Source: Bacteroidota bacterium (GTDB lineage: Bacteria > Bacteroidota > Bacteroidia > AKYH767-A > OLB10). From it: a DNA stretch of 64,000 nucleotides. The notes under the pieces are model-generated. The model saw only the letters and a program-made list of their open reading frames with translations. It was not told the origin of the DNA and did no database searches. Positions 10,504 through 20,878 of this stretch are shown here, piece after piece (the stretch's first letter is position 1; every line of letters begins with the position of its first letter). The stretch covers positions 81,973 to 145,972 of the forward strand of contig JADJOH010000004.1 in NCBI GenBank assembly GCA_016713925.1, written 5' to 3'. Both the position numbers and the translations under genes were made by a program.

Positions 10504-13010
10504 TATAATTTATCTGGCATCTCTGCTGCACGATATCGGAAAGTTTTATCAACGGGCCGACAAGAGCGGTGTGCGAAATTCAGAGAATCTACTACAGGAA
10601 GTAAAAAATCTTGAGGCTATGTTTTGCCCGGTTTTTGATGGTAAGTATAGCCATAAGCATGTTTTATGGACCGCGCAATTCATGGAGGAGTTTAAATCGA
10701 ATTTCATTGATTTATTTGGAGTTATTGAAGAAAGAATTCTTTTTAAAGCAGCAGTTGCCCACCATAGACCTGAAAAAGATTTTTTACAGGAAATCATTCA
10801 AAAAGCAGATCATCTTGCTTCGGGAATGGACAGAACGAAGGACTCCGGCATGAAGGATGGGCAGGATGAACAACAGTGGGATGCCTTTAAGAAGAAGAGA
10901 TTAATTCCACTTTTGGGTATTATAGGCAAGGATGCGGTTGATTGCAAAGAAAGATGGCCGGTAGTTGCTTTGGATTTAAATAGAAATAATTTTCCACGAG
11001 AGGATGCGGAAAGTAATGAGGAAGGATATGATCAGCTTTGGAGCAAATTTTGTGAAGAATTTAGAGAAGTCTCTTCCAAAGACTTTGAGGTGTTTTCGTT
11101 TACATTGAACACCTTATTATTGAAGTATACTACCTGTATCCCTTCAAGTACAATAAACTTACCTGACGTATCCTTATATGATCATTTGCAAAGCACAGCA
11201 GCTTTTGCAGTGTGTCTTTATGATTATTTAAAAGAAAAGGGATTACAAGTTAGAGAACTGAAAGAAGAGGACGAAGCGTTTTTGTTAATTGGAGGGATCT
11301 TTCAGGAATACAATCATTTATTTATGATATCATTAGCAAAAGTGCAGCCAAGAACCTTAAGGGTCGTTCTTTTATTTACAATTGTTAGTCGATACTATTA
11401 TTCAGGAATTATTGACCGAATTGAATTTACCCCAATCCTGTGTTATTTATGCTTCAGGTGGCGGTTTTTATATTAAAGCACCCAATGTTCCGTCTGTACA
11501 GGATAAATTAAACGCCTTCTATAAGCGTATTACTGTTGTTCTTTTCGAAAAGCACGGGACATCTTTATCATTGGCTATGGCTAGTAGTCCCTTCTCAGTT
11601 CATACGGTAATGAATAACAAAGTACCGGAGGAATGGAAACAGCTAACCATAAAATTGTCCTCTGAAAAGGGGAGGAAATTTGCGAGTTTGTTGCAAGAAA
11701 GACATAGTGATTTTTTTGATCCGATTCCCTTTGAGTTAGATCAAAAGAGAGATGCGATATCCGGTGATCTCATTTCAAAAAAGGCGGACTCCTTACCATT
11801 TAACGAAATGGATGGTGATCTGAATGAACCTAAACTGTTTTTGAGTAAAGTAAATCACGATATAATTGAATTAGGTAAAAAAGTTAAAATCAACAGATTA
11901 TCTTGTTCAAAGTAAAAGCCGTATAAGTTATTGGGACCAAGCAATAGTTTTTAGTGTTTCGCCAATAAACTCAGATACTACGTGGTATCTTTTTGATGAT
12001 GAAAAGGTAAAATCACTAAAGGACCAGCTGAAAGCTACCGCCGACCATATTGTAGTCTATCGCCTGAATGATTGTAAGATGAAATATGCAGGTACTTTTG
12101 GTTTTAAAGCAGCCGGAGGAATCAGTTTTTATGGAGGAAATGATTACCCTTCTTATACAAATGGAGAACCTAAAACGTTTGATGAATTAAGTGGAGGTGA
12201 AAATGATGGTTTACGCCGCTTAGGTGTCCTCCGCATGGATGTTGATAATCTCGGAAAACTGTTTGTAGATGGATTTAAACATGGCATGAATACTTTTTCC
12301 AGATATAGCGCGTTGAGCCGGAACCTGGATTACTTTTTTAAAGGGTATCTCAATGAAATTTGGAGAAGTGATGCCGGGTTTAGAGATAAAACTTCAATTA
12401 TCTATTCCGGTGGCGATGATTTATTTATTGTAGGACAATGGAACGAAACCATACGATTTGCAAAGCGCATACGCGAAGAATTCAAAAAATATATATGTTC
12501 AAATGATAAGTTAAGCATATCTGGTGGCATAGCGATTGTAAGCAGTAAGTTCCCAATTGCAAAGGCTGCGTTATTGTCAGGTGAGGCAGAGCACTTAGCC
12601 AAAGACCATACTTTTGGAAAACTTGAGAAAAACGCCTTTGCAATGATGGGGTTACCGTTAAATTGGGATTTTGAACTCCCTTATGTTGAAGAATGAAAGA
12701 CCGCCTAACAGAGCTTATAGGCGATAAGGAAGGTTTAAATAAAGGGCTTATTAATAAGATTGCAACTTTTCAATATTTGGCAGAAGAACAAGAAAAGAAA
12801 GGTGCAAATCAAAGTTGGAAATGGATCATGGCCTATGATTTCGCAAGAGCCACTCAACGAATAAAGAATAGTGATGCAAAGCAATTACTAAACGAACTTA
12901 AAGTTGACACTCTTGCAAATACTCAGAAGGGCAAAAAATTAAACTCAAAGCATACAACTTTAGCTTTGTGTAACCTCGCTGCAAGATGGGCTGAATTAAC
13001 GATAAGATAA
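10487..13010 (+). CDS. cas10: Cas10 (Csm1), type III-A effector and cyclic oligoadenylate synthase
   Basis: The N-terminal HD nuclease motif is LASLLHDIGKF (about residues 8-18). The middle has LKGRSFYLQLL and YASGGGFYI, and the Palm domain has LRMDVDNLGKLF and the cyclase motif IIYSGGDDLF. The C-terminal helical domain (12693-13010) is separated only by one missing A between VEE and MKDR. Frameshifts also occur near 11336-11365 and 11880. Corrected length is about 840 residues, normal for Csm1. Both HD (single-stranded DNase) and GGDD (ATP to cyclic oligoadenylates on target RNA binding) look intact, so signalling to CARF proteins is expected. What reads as a separate 105-residue protein at 12693 is, in my view, the D4 domain of Cas10. 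Confidence 0.93.
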
Positions 13011-13031
13011 ACAATATAAAAACTAAAAATT

Positions 13032-13415
13032 ATGGCTTTTAACAAGGATTGGATATCACAAAAAATTGATGAAAAGGCAATAGAGTTTGCCGATGATTTT
13101 GCCAAAGAGATTCTTAAGTAAGGGTTTACACCTTCCCAAATCAGGAATTATTATAGTGAAGTAAAAAGGATTCAGATGAAGGGTTTGAGAAACAATGAAG
13201 CCGACTTTTTACTATTGAAACCAAAACTTGCATATTCTGCAGTTAAAGCAAAAAGGAAAGGAGCGCTTTTATTTCAAGAAAGAATGGAAGAGGCACATGC
13301 TGCCGTTGATTCCGGTAAACCTGATGCTGAAAAAAGATTTAAAAATTTTTGTGATTTATTGGAAGCAATACTTGCATATCATAAAGTTCACGATGAAAAA
13401 AAAGATAAAAGATGA
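13032..13415 (+). CDS. csm2: Csm2, small subunit, with an in-frame stop
   Basis: This is the small helical subunit that lines the crRNA-target duplex in the type III-A complex. It is recognised from TPSQIRNYYSEVKRIQ, the family's hallmark segment. An in-frame TAA at 13119-13121 lies just before that segment, after FAKEILK. The frame is the same on both sides, so this is a substitution, unlike the indels elsewhere. Read-through length is about 127 residues, normal for Csm2. An internal ATG at 13176 would give only the C-terminal part. It may be a base-call error or a real nonsense mutation. Its stop overlaps the csm3 start (ATGA). Confidence 0.85.
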
Positions 13416-14105
13416 AACTAATAAAAAAATTCAGCTAAGTGGCAATATAAATTTATTGTCTGGTTTAATGATTGGCGGCAATAACAGTTCTTTGTCAATA
13501 GGAGGTTTAGATAAGGTTGTGGTAAGAAATCAAGTTACCAATGAACCTTATATACCGGGAGTTCTTTAAAAGGTAAAATGAGATCTTTACTGGAATTAAA
13601 TTTGGGATTGATAAGCGGTAATAAGATTGGTCATATAGATAATGGACCATGTGTTGATCCAAATCAAATCACAACTGTTTTATTTGGGAACTCGATAGGT
13701 GATGAAAATCAAAGACCTTCAAGAATTATTTTTAGAGATGCCATATTACAAAATCCAAATGACTTAAAAGATACCGAACTGCAATTTACGGAAATAAAAG
13801 CCGAAGTTGTTATTGATCGTATAACGGCAAAGGCTATGCCTCGTTTTTTGGAAAGAGTACCAGCTGGTGCTATTTTTAAACTGGATATGGTTCTTAATAT
13901 ATTTGATAGAGATAAATTTTCTGAAAAAGCGTTACTCGATTTAATTTTTCAAGGACTTCAGTTACTACAAGATGATTATTTAGGAGGAGGAGGCTCCAGG
14001 GGAAGTGGAAGAGTTAAGTTTAGTGCATTGAATATAATAGGAAGACAGTATGGAGAGAACTCTGGTGAGCCTATAATCTATGATATTCCTGATTTTTTAA
14101 AATAG
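13412..14105 (+). CDS. csm3: Csm3 (Cas7-like backbone RNase)
   Basis: This is the backbone RAMP that cleaves target RNA every six bases. The start ATG overlaps the csm2 stop and, after correcting an A7 run near 13424, gives MKLIKKIQLSGNINLLSG, a standard Csm3 N-terminus. An alternative ATG at 13393 needs no correction but fits the family less well. IGGLDKVVVRN carries the Asp expected for target cleavage. A second frameshift near 13566 precedes SLKGKMRSLLE, the conserved RAMP motif. The C-terminal GGGGSRGSGRVKF loop is also typical. Corrected length is about 231 residues. Confidence 0.9.
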
Positions 14106-15101
14106 AAATTCGTGGAAAAGAATTCGTAGTTTTCAGGCTGAAGTTTGCCTCAACACTTCATTTAGGTAAAGGAAAAGAGGTGTATGATATTAGCGATTAT
14201 TTATTGCATTCCGATTCGATTTCGGCTGCCTTGTATGTAGCATGGCAATCGATTTTTTGGAATTAATCAGGAGTCGAATTTTAATAATGTTGCTTTCTCT
14301 TCCGCTTTTCCATTTTTTGGGGATGAGTATTTTTTACCAAAGCCGCTTGTTAAATTACCTGATTTTGAAAAAGATGAAGGAGCTGCGACAGCGAAGAAGT
14401 ATAAGAAAATAAATTGGCTATCAAAAACACACTTTGTAAACTTAATACATGCGAACGAATGTAAAATTAGGAGCGAAGAGTTGGTAGCTGATGGAGGATT
14501 TCTTTCTGCGTTTCCGGACAATTTTAAAAGTCAAAAATTCTGGATGAAAGAAATTCAACAAAGGGTTCAAATACCTCTAGACGGTAATGATACCAAACCT
14601 TATTATGTTGAAAGAATCCGGTTCAATGAAATGGGAGGATTGTATTTTATGGTAACAGGTGATAAAACTACCATAGATAAAATTGCAGAATGTTTGAATT
14701 GGTTGGGAGAGCAGGGTATTGGTACTGACAGATCAGTTGGGAACGGGCAGTTTTCAGTAAGTAGAGATGTCATCAGTTTTAACTTACCGGAATCAAAATC
14801 CGGAGTATTGCTGTCGCTGTATTGTCCACCAACAGAAGAAAGAAGCTCGGGCTTTCTCGATAATTCCAGATATAATTTGATAAAACGGGGAGGTTATATA
14901 TCCAGCCCGGAAGATGAAAATAATCTTTCATTGCATAAGAAATCAGTATTTATGTTTTCGGAAGGCTCTATTTTTTCAAATTATGCGAGCCGCAAAGGCT
15001 ATATTCTTGATTTAAATCCGTCAGGAGCCAGAGTAAAACATCCTGTTTATAGAGACGGAAGAGCTTTCTTTTTACCCATTATAATCAAAGACAGATCATG
15101 A
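14102..15101 (+). CDS. csm4: Csm4 (Cas5-like)
   Basis: It caps the 5' handle end of the crRNA and contacts Cas10. N-terminal RLKFASTLHLGKG and the C-terminal SVGNGQFSVS/RGGYISSP segments match Csm4. A frameshift in the T6 run at 14252-14258 splits it; afterwards AFPFFGDEYFLPKP and WLSKTHFV follow in order, as in the family. No good ATG is visible at the 5' end: the frame begins with an ATA overlapping the csm3 stop, so either a base is wrong or the start is unusual. Its stop overlaps the csm5 start. Corrected length is about 333 residues. Confidence 0.87.
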
Positions 15102-16575
15102 ACAAGCAATTGATTATAGAAACATTAAGTCCGGTACATATTGGCAACGGTAGAGTACTGATGGGTGGAATAGAACATCTGGTTTTTAATAATGAAATGC
15201 GAATTGCCGTACTGGATGATAAAAAAGTACTTGAAGTTATAGGTAAGGATAGAATAAATACCTGGATTGCAGCAATAAACAGAGGAAATGGAGTGTTAGA
15301 ACTTTTAGAAAATGTTGATCGAAGTCTTACCTCTGAAAAAGTGGCGATGAGATGGATTCATATTAATAGCACTAATATTCCTTCGCATCAAAACAATATT
15401 CGGGAACAAATCCATTCCGGTAATATAAAACCGATGATTCCGGGTTCTTCATTAAAAGGAAGTTTTCGTACATCTTGGTTTTCTAAAGAGGTTTTGAAAA
15501 TGGGACGGATTAAAAAGACTAGGTCAGGAATGTTTTAATCGTAGATTAAATAAGCAAGACTTTAAATTGAGTCAAAAGAATTAAATGGTAAGCTATTAGG
15601 GAAGGATCCCAATCATGATGTGTTTCGCCTTTAAGATTAGATGATTATTCATTTGAAGATACAATTTGTTTGAAAGCAGAGACCTTAAACCAAACGGGTA
15701 TGGATCGTTGGGAAATGAAAAATGAGGTTGGTCAATTTATTGAATGTATTCCTGCCGGCTCATTGAGTGTAGGTAGACTTGGTATTGCAGAAGATCTTAA
15801 AAAGCAAATTATTAATTCAAAGAACGATTACCCGGTGATAAGAATTTACTTTGGAAGCATTGTTTAAGGCAATTAATATGCAAACCTTACAGCTCATTGA
15901 ACGTGAAATTAAATTATGGAGCCCTCGGTTATCAACTTGCCTAAAGGAGCGGAAAATTTTATTGATGAATTAAAGCGATTGAAAGGTGAAGTGGAGAACG
16001 CAATGGCATCGGATTTTCAGGCAATAGCAAGACTTGGATTCGCATCCGGCTTTGAATCGCTCACTGGTGGTTGGCAATCGGATGTGTTGGCGCAAGATGT
16101 TCAGAAGGAAATTGCACATGCCGTACGTCGTACAGAATATGGAGATATGCCCTTCCCTAAATTAAGAAGAATTGTGAATGGTGGTACACCGGTCGGATTC
16201 GTTAAGTTGACATTAATGGATCATGATAAAGCAGAACGGTATCTAAAGGATCATAACCAAAATAAGGAATCGCAAAAACTTAAAGAAATTGAAGAGCATG
16301 CAATGAAGTTGGCTGAGGTGGAACGATTGAAGGAGGCTGCCAGACAACCCTTGCCATTTGTAGGTAAACTCAAGCCTGGTATTAAAGTGGAAGGAGTTAT
16401 TACCGGAAACAAGGAAGGTATAGCGTTAGCAAAGTTCGTGATACATGACGAAACAATCGAAGTGTTAATGCGTGGCCTGTCAAATCCTGAAATAGGCTCC
16501 ATAGTCATAGCCTCTGTTCCGCAATTAGCAGGAGGTAAGATTAAAGAAGTGAAGTTTGTTGGATTTAAGAAATGA
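15098..16575 (+). CDS. csm5: Csm5 RAMP protein with a C-terminal beta-barrel-like extension
   Basis: It is the type III-A subunit at the 3' end of the crRNA. N-terminal IETLSPVHIGNG and MIPGSSLKGSFRT are the classic Csm5 motifs. Frameshifts near 15520, 15590-15640, 15850 and 15920 break the middle. The C-terminal RAMP part has FASGFESLTGGW and GFVKLTL. It then continues about 110 residues: a charged helical linker rich in K and E, then LKPGIKVEGVITGNKEGIAL ... IGSIVIASVPQ, which has the strand-glycine rhythm of an OB-like or S1-like barrel. Typical Csm5 ends soon after the RAMP part, so this extension stands out. The gene overlaps csm6 by the ATGA junction. Confidence 0.85.
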
Positions 16576-18010
16576 AAGACGCAGGTATATTTATTACAGT
16601 TGGAACCCGGGATCTGCAGTTGAATCAAGAAGTTTCAGGATTAGACTTGGTTTATAACCCTGATTCGAAAACTTACAGCATAAAAAATCCTCGTGCGATT
16701 GGATCTTATCTGTCTTCACGTGAAAGGAAATTTCCTGATGTAGGTGAGTTTGAATATCCAATTATTAAACCGGCATTTAATTTCATACGAGAGCAAGGTT
16801 TTAACATAAAATGGGTAAAACTAGTAGTAACCAATCAGGTGGATGCTGTGGAAGAGTATAAGAAGAACGACACTTTCTTTTATCCATTGATTTTAGAACA
16901 ATTAATCAAGAGGGATTTTAACCTTATACTAGATAAGCAAGCGGATTTTAAACCCTTATCAATTGAGCGGAACATCATTTTTTTGGATAGTATGTATGAA
17001 TTTTTTAATAAGTACTTTAGTGAAAACGATCAGTACAAAGCGTATGCAGATACGGATAAAGTTTTTTTTCTGGGACAGGGAGGAGTAGATGCATTGAATA
17101 CCGGGTTGTTGTTAAATCTGATTGAATTTTTTCCAAATCTCATCCAATTGCAAAAAAGTGCAGGGGTGGATCATGCTCTGCCTTTAAAATTTACAGATTT
17201 ATTCCGGTCCGGGTTTAGAAAAAAGCTCTATGAAAATAGTATTAGTCAGGCATTGAAGCAGTACAATTATAGTTTGATTAAGGAAATTGTAAATAAAAAA
17301 AAGAGCGAGTTTTATCTGAGCTCCTATGCGCTTTGCCCGAAACCATCTGGATTTCAATTTAGCACGAAAAAGCCTGATGGAGTTGATGAAGATAGATTTG
17401 AATAACAGGGATACCTATACAGTCTGGTATCAGGAACTATCACCGGAGAGTAATCTGAATGTTATACAAAGAGAATTGTTTTTTTCAGCAATGATTCACT
17501 TTTATCAAGGCGCTTATTCTGATTATTTATGGAGACTTTTTTACGCTGGAAGAAAATCTGCTAAAGCCTATTCTGGAAATTAAATTAGGTGGAAAAATTG
17601 AGTATGATTCCTCTTCAAAACATGCCTCCTGGTTAAATTTGATTAATGCTAACATGGAGTTAAAACAGTATTTGGAAAAGCCTATAACAGGAACAAATTT
17701 TAAATTGGACTTTAAAACACCAAATAGAATAGTATTTCGTTATGTCTATAATTATTTTTCCCGGAAGATCATCCTGAAAGACCCGCCGGCATTACGGGCA
17801 TCTTAGAAGGATTGACTACTTTAAGTAAATTAAGAAATGATTTGGCCCATAGCATGACCGGTGTGTCATTAGAGGAGATCAATCGTAAGCTAAATGGAAG
17901 GGCGGAAGATTTGAACGCATTGCTTTTTTGATTACTTTGATGTAGGAAATAATACACTTCCTCCTTATGACGAGGTGAACGCTTTTATGCAGAAATTGTT
18001 GAAAGCTTAA
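16572..18010 (+). CDS. csm6: Csm6, CARF-HEPN RNase
   Basis: The N-terminal CARF domain has IFITVGTRDLQL and FLGQGGVDALNTGLLLNL, the ligand-pocket motifs for cyclic oligoadenylate. The C-terminal HEPN domain has the R-x4-H motif in LRNDLAHSMTG, giving a non-specific RNase activated by ligand. Frameshifts near 17330, 17545, 17760 and 17930 interrupt it. Corrected length is about 475 residues, typical for Csm6. It is the last gene of the cas6-csm6 operon. A new promoter element follows 49 bases after its stop codon. Confidence 0.9.
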
Positions 18011-18058
18011 CAAGCCGAAGAAGGATATTTTAAAAATATTTAATTTTTTATTAAGCTA

Positions 18059-18093
18059 CTGCAAATAGACTGCAATAGGGATAGGTTTTTTTG
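18059..18093 (+). promoter_or_regulatory. Shared CRISPR-island promoter element, copy 2 (membrane/vWA-like operon)
   Basis: CTGCAAATAGACTGCAAT begins at 18059 and a TTTG box ends at 18093, the same 34-base offset as at 9740 and 31705. Sixteen of the first 18 motif bases match copy 1 if purine/pyrimidine swaps at positions 11 and 12 are allowed. The operon's first ATG is 37 bases after the TTTG. Confidence 0.75.
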
Positions 18094-18130
18094 CATTGTT
18101 CAACGAATTAACCCTTAAAACCTATCCCTA
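18076..18130. promoter_or_regulatory. Perfect 14-bp inverted repeat around the operon start
   Basis: TAGGGATAGGTTTT (18076-18089) and AAAACCTATCCCTA (18117-18130) are exact reverse complements separated by 27 bases. The left arm overlaps the shared motif and the -7 region, and the right arm ends on the A of the start codon. It is either an operator for a dimeric regulator or, if transcription starts further upstream, a hairpin occluding the start codon. Confidence 0.7.
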
Positions 18131-18459
18131 TGACGAACTTCTTACAACCTATCCGTAACCTGTTTAAAGGTAACAATGAGCTGGCACTTCAACCCGAAAG
18201 CGCAAAAGAGCTAAATGCACTGGTTAATCTGGATGTCTTTAGGGCCATGCCTGATCAACGAGAGCCCATTAGAGTGTTTTTAGATGACCACGGGTATGTG
18301 GAGGCCGGACTGAATGAGGGTAGCCCTGAAGCCTTGCAAAACGGACTGAATCATATCGTTTCAGGGAAGTATCTTGATGAGAATCTGAACGAAGCGAAAC
18401 ATACGGATTACATTGAACGGATGCGAATGCTACGTGAGGATATTCGGGCGAAAAAGTGA
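18130..18459 (+). CDS. Small cytoplasmic protein, first gene of an accessory operon; unknown family
   Basis: An intact 109-residue acidic/helical protein with no signal peptide or membrane segment. Readable landmarks are ESAKELNALVNLDVF and a DDHGYVEAGLNEGSPEALQNGL stretch, then a charged C-terminal helix. I do not recognise it. It is the promoter-proximal gene of the operon controlled by the shared element, and its stop overlaps the GTG start of the next gene, so the two are translationally coupled. Position and regulation suggest a type III CRISPR accessory role; the biochemical function is unknown. Confidence 0.6.
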   Translation: MTNFLQPIRNLFKGNNELALQPESAKELNALVNLDVFRAMPDQREPIRVFLDDHGYVEAGLNEGSPEALQNGLNHIVSGKYLDENLNEAKHTDYIERMRMLREDIRAKK

Positions 18460-19479
18460 AACCTGAAACGGAATTGAATCATCTGATTCAGCATATTTTA
18501 CCCGCACTTCAAAAGGACATTGTAAATAAGGAAGAGCAGCTTGCCGCCATAGATATGAATACGGAAGAGTTGGTACAGCAATCCGGATATAGCAACTTTA
18601 AGTTTTGGATTTATATCATTGCTTTTGGTGGGTTAACAGCATTTATTTATCTGTTTTATTCATCGGCGATTTATTCAGCCTTTTACCGGGATCTAAATGC
18701 TGAAATGGCGGTATCACAGGCTGCAAATGATTTTTCCATTCGCTCTTTAACGCGGTGTTAAATCCGTTCGCCTTCTCTAGTGGAATACCGGCGGTGTATA
18801 TAGGTCCGTTCTTCTTCTTTGCTCTCGCTCTTGTATGGTCCTATCTTCAAAAAAGGCTAAAGGAAAGCAGGGAAAAGCTAAATGGACAGGGCTGACGCTT
18901 CTTTACATTCTTTCTCATCTTGGCAATTGGTGCTGATTTTATTATTGCATGGAAGATTGAAGCATTTAGCCATGAGTTAAAGCAAATGAATGGTCTCGCG
19001 GAAGGTGATTATGCCTTTACACAGAATTCATGTTCTGGGGAGTATTTATGCTGGGTTTAGGCGCCTATGTTTCATGGAAGCTGCTGTGTGAAATAATAGT
19101 TCAGGAGCATGAAAAAAAGAACCCTCAACGGTTAGCTGTCCTTGAGAGGAGAAAAGAGATCCTAACACTTCGTCTTATGCAAAATGAAGTATTTAAAAGT
19201 CCGTCAGGATGAGGCGGAGCTGCGAAGAGCATTGTTGGAGATCAACCACGAGATAAACAAAGTGGACATCTTGCTGGGCGCTCATATAAAGGCATCGGAG
19301 ATATTGAGCATAGCCTGGATGCGTATTATAAAGGCTGGATGAAATATGTCAGCAATAATCCCCGCGAAGAAATTTTATTGCCACGATGCGAAAGAAGTGT
19401 ATCATCAATACCGGCAGGCATTCCAAGCATGGCAGCCGATAAAAGAAAATCATTTTATGATCAATTGATCAACCGGTAA
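18456..19479 (+). CDS. Predicted four-helix membrane protein with coiled-coil tail; CRISPR-island accessory
   Basis: The GTG start overlaps the previous stop. After correcting frameshifts near 18740, 18895, 19025, 19190, 19280 and 19400, the order is an N-terminal amphipathic helix, TM1 (FKFWIYIIAFGGLTAFIYLF), TM2 (VYIGPFFFFALALVWSYL), TM3 (TFFLILAIGADFIIAW), TM4 (FMFWGVFMLGLGAYVSW), then a long charged coiled coil (RLAVLERRKEILTLRLMQ, RRALLEINHEINKVD). About 340 residues. It does not look like CorA, whose GMN motif I do not see. Membrane effectors are known in several type III systems, so a membrane-acting effector or anchor is plausible. The family is not recognised and the C-terminal 30 residues are uncertain. 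Confidence 0.6.
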
Positions 19480-19532
19480 TACATCCAATCAAATAATCAC
19501 CATTATTATTTCACACCTTAAAAATCATAGCC

Positions 19533-20378
19533 ATGACTACTACATTAAAAATTCGCACCATCCTTTGCTTATCCGTATTGCTGGCATTTCAATGCTTGTT
19601 AGCAGTGGAGAACCGTAGGCCGCAAAACACCATAATATTATTGGACCTTTCTGATCGTTTGCTAGTTCCCGGTCAGATTTCCAAAGACACCTCAATTATA
19701 ATTCAAATCTTTATCGTCGTTTTGAGAAGAAATGCCATGCAGCAATTGATTATGACTTGTCGTAACAGATTTAGCATTGTTATAGCACCACAAAAAAGTA
19801 ATTGCATATTGGCGAATCAAATGGAGGAAGCGCTGACACTGGATTTGAGTAAACAAACAACTGCCGCCAGGCTTAATGCACTTAAATCATTTTCTAAGTC
19901 TTTTGAACAAAGATTAAAGGAGTTGTATGTTATTTCCGGAAAATCCAAAGCAAGCACTGATTATAGTGGTAGTGATCTTTGGAGATACTTTAATGAGCAA
20001 TTGGTAAATGATGTTAGGAATGGCTATGATAATACACTGATAGTCCTGACGGATGGTTACTTTGACTTTGAAGATATGAATTCGAAAAAGCAGATCAATA
20101 ACAGGCATACTACCACTTTATTTTTAAAACAATTGCATGGAGTGGACTGGAGAGAAAAGGCTACCAGAGAGGATTACGGACTATTAAAAGTCAGATATAG
20201 TTTTCCGGGATTACAAGCATATATAGTCGGAATCCGGGCGAAGTGCGAAGATCAAACCGAAGTGGAGAAACTGGAGTATTTTTGGAAGGATTGGCTTTTC
20301 GGAATGAAAGTAATCAATGTAAAAACAATACCAGCAACCACTACGGAGAAAATCATGAATGCCATTGCTGTTAAGTAA
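19533..20378 (+). CDS. Exported vWA-like protein; CRISPR-island accessory
   Basis: The N-terminus is a signal peptide or anchor (LCLSVLLAFQCLLAV). NTIILLDLSDRLL then resembles the first von Willebrand A strand with a modified metal site (DLSDR instead of DxSxS), and LIVLTDGYFDF supplies the later TDG motif. About 281 residues, no frameshift visible. vWA proteins typically mediate metal-dependent protein contacts, often with a partner ATPase or membrane complex. It follows the four-helix membrane protein in the operon and most likely sits on the periplasmic face of the same membrane. A function in defence is inferred only from shared regulation and position. Confidence 0.6.
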   Translation: MTTTLKIRTILCLSVLLAFQCLLAVENRRPQNTIILLDLSDRLLVPGQISKDTSIIIQIFIVVLRRNAMQQLIMTCRNRFSIVIAPQKSNCILANQMEEALTLDLSKQTTAARLNALKSFSKSFEQRLKELYVISGKSKASTDYSGSDLWRYFNEQLVNDVRNGYDNTLIVLTDGYFDFEDMNSKKQINNRHTTTLFLKQLHGVDWREKATREDYGLLKVRYSFPGLQAYIVGIRAKCEDQTEVEKLEYFWKDWLFGMKVINVKTIPATTTEKIMNAIAVK

Positions 20379-20402
20379 AATTTCAAAAAACAAGAACATA
20401 AT

Positions 20403-20828
20403 ATGAGAGATAACTTCAGCTTCCCTGTCCGTTTTCTGGTATGCATCGCAATAGCGATATTGAGTTTACCTAATCAACTTTTTGCTCAACCACTTCTCGG
20501 TTTAGATGAAAAGCAATTTTTACTAAAACTTAAAGAAGAAAGAGTAAAAACCCGGTCATTTAAAATGCCGGATAAATCAAAAGTATATTATACTTCAAAA
20601 GGCGACATCATGCTGATGTGGCAAATTGATCACGGAATCGTGTGCACTTATATAATTAAATTTGACGAGTCGAGTTCTTATTATTCATTCATTGTCTATC
20701 TCGATGAGCAATTCGAGCGACCTGATCCTGCGGTTAGGATTTGGGAGATTAATGATATGGTGGTTATGGAAGATATTATTGATGGGAAATTTACTTTGTT
20801 GTTTCTTCCAAGAGAATCGAGGGAGTGA
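20403..20828 (+). CDS. Small secreted protein, last gene of the accessory operon
   Basis: A 141-residue intact frame with a clear signal peptide (FLVCIAIAILSLPNQLFAQ) and a mature domain of alternating beta strands and charged turns. I do not recognise the family. It follows the vWA-like gene by 24 bases on the same strand and converges on the CARF-sigma54 gene. Another small secreted protein, also unrecognised, follows the co-regulated helicase at 33152. I see no convincing homology between the two by eye. Confidence 0.55.
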   Translation: MRDNFSFPVRFLVCIAIAILSLPNQLFAQPLLGLDEKQFLLKLKEERVKTRSFKMPDKSKVYYTSKGDIMLMWQIDHGIVCTYIIKFDESSSYYSFIVYLDEQFERPDPAVRIWEINDMVVMEDIIDGKFTLLFLPRESRE

Positions 20829-20878
20829 TAACTGCATTTTTTTTGCATAAGATTTTAAAACATCCTGAAATAATGGCT

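Noticed and set aside
12693..13010. Separate small type III protein between cas10 and csm2
   Set aside because: It aligns in order with the C-terminal helical domain of Cas10, and one missing A at the junction explains the apparent separate start.
13393..13411. ATG at 13393 as the csm3 start
   Set aside because: It would overlap csm2 by 23 bases and gives an unusual lysine-rich start; the ATG at 13412 with an A-run correction gives a standard Csm3 N-terminus and an ATGA overlap.
18059..18093. Shared promoter motif as a sigma54 -24/-12 site for the CARF-sigma54 activator
   Set aside because: None of the three copies has GG and GC separated by 10 bases at the proper place; the TTTG box fits a Bacteroidota primary-sigma promoter better.
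18456..19479. Membrane protein as a CorA-type type III effector
   Set aside because: No GMN motif or CorA-like arrangement of two C-terminal helices; the four helices are in the N-terminal and middle part.
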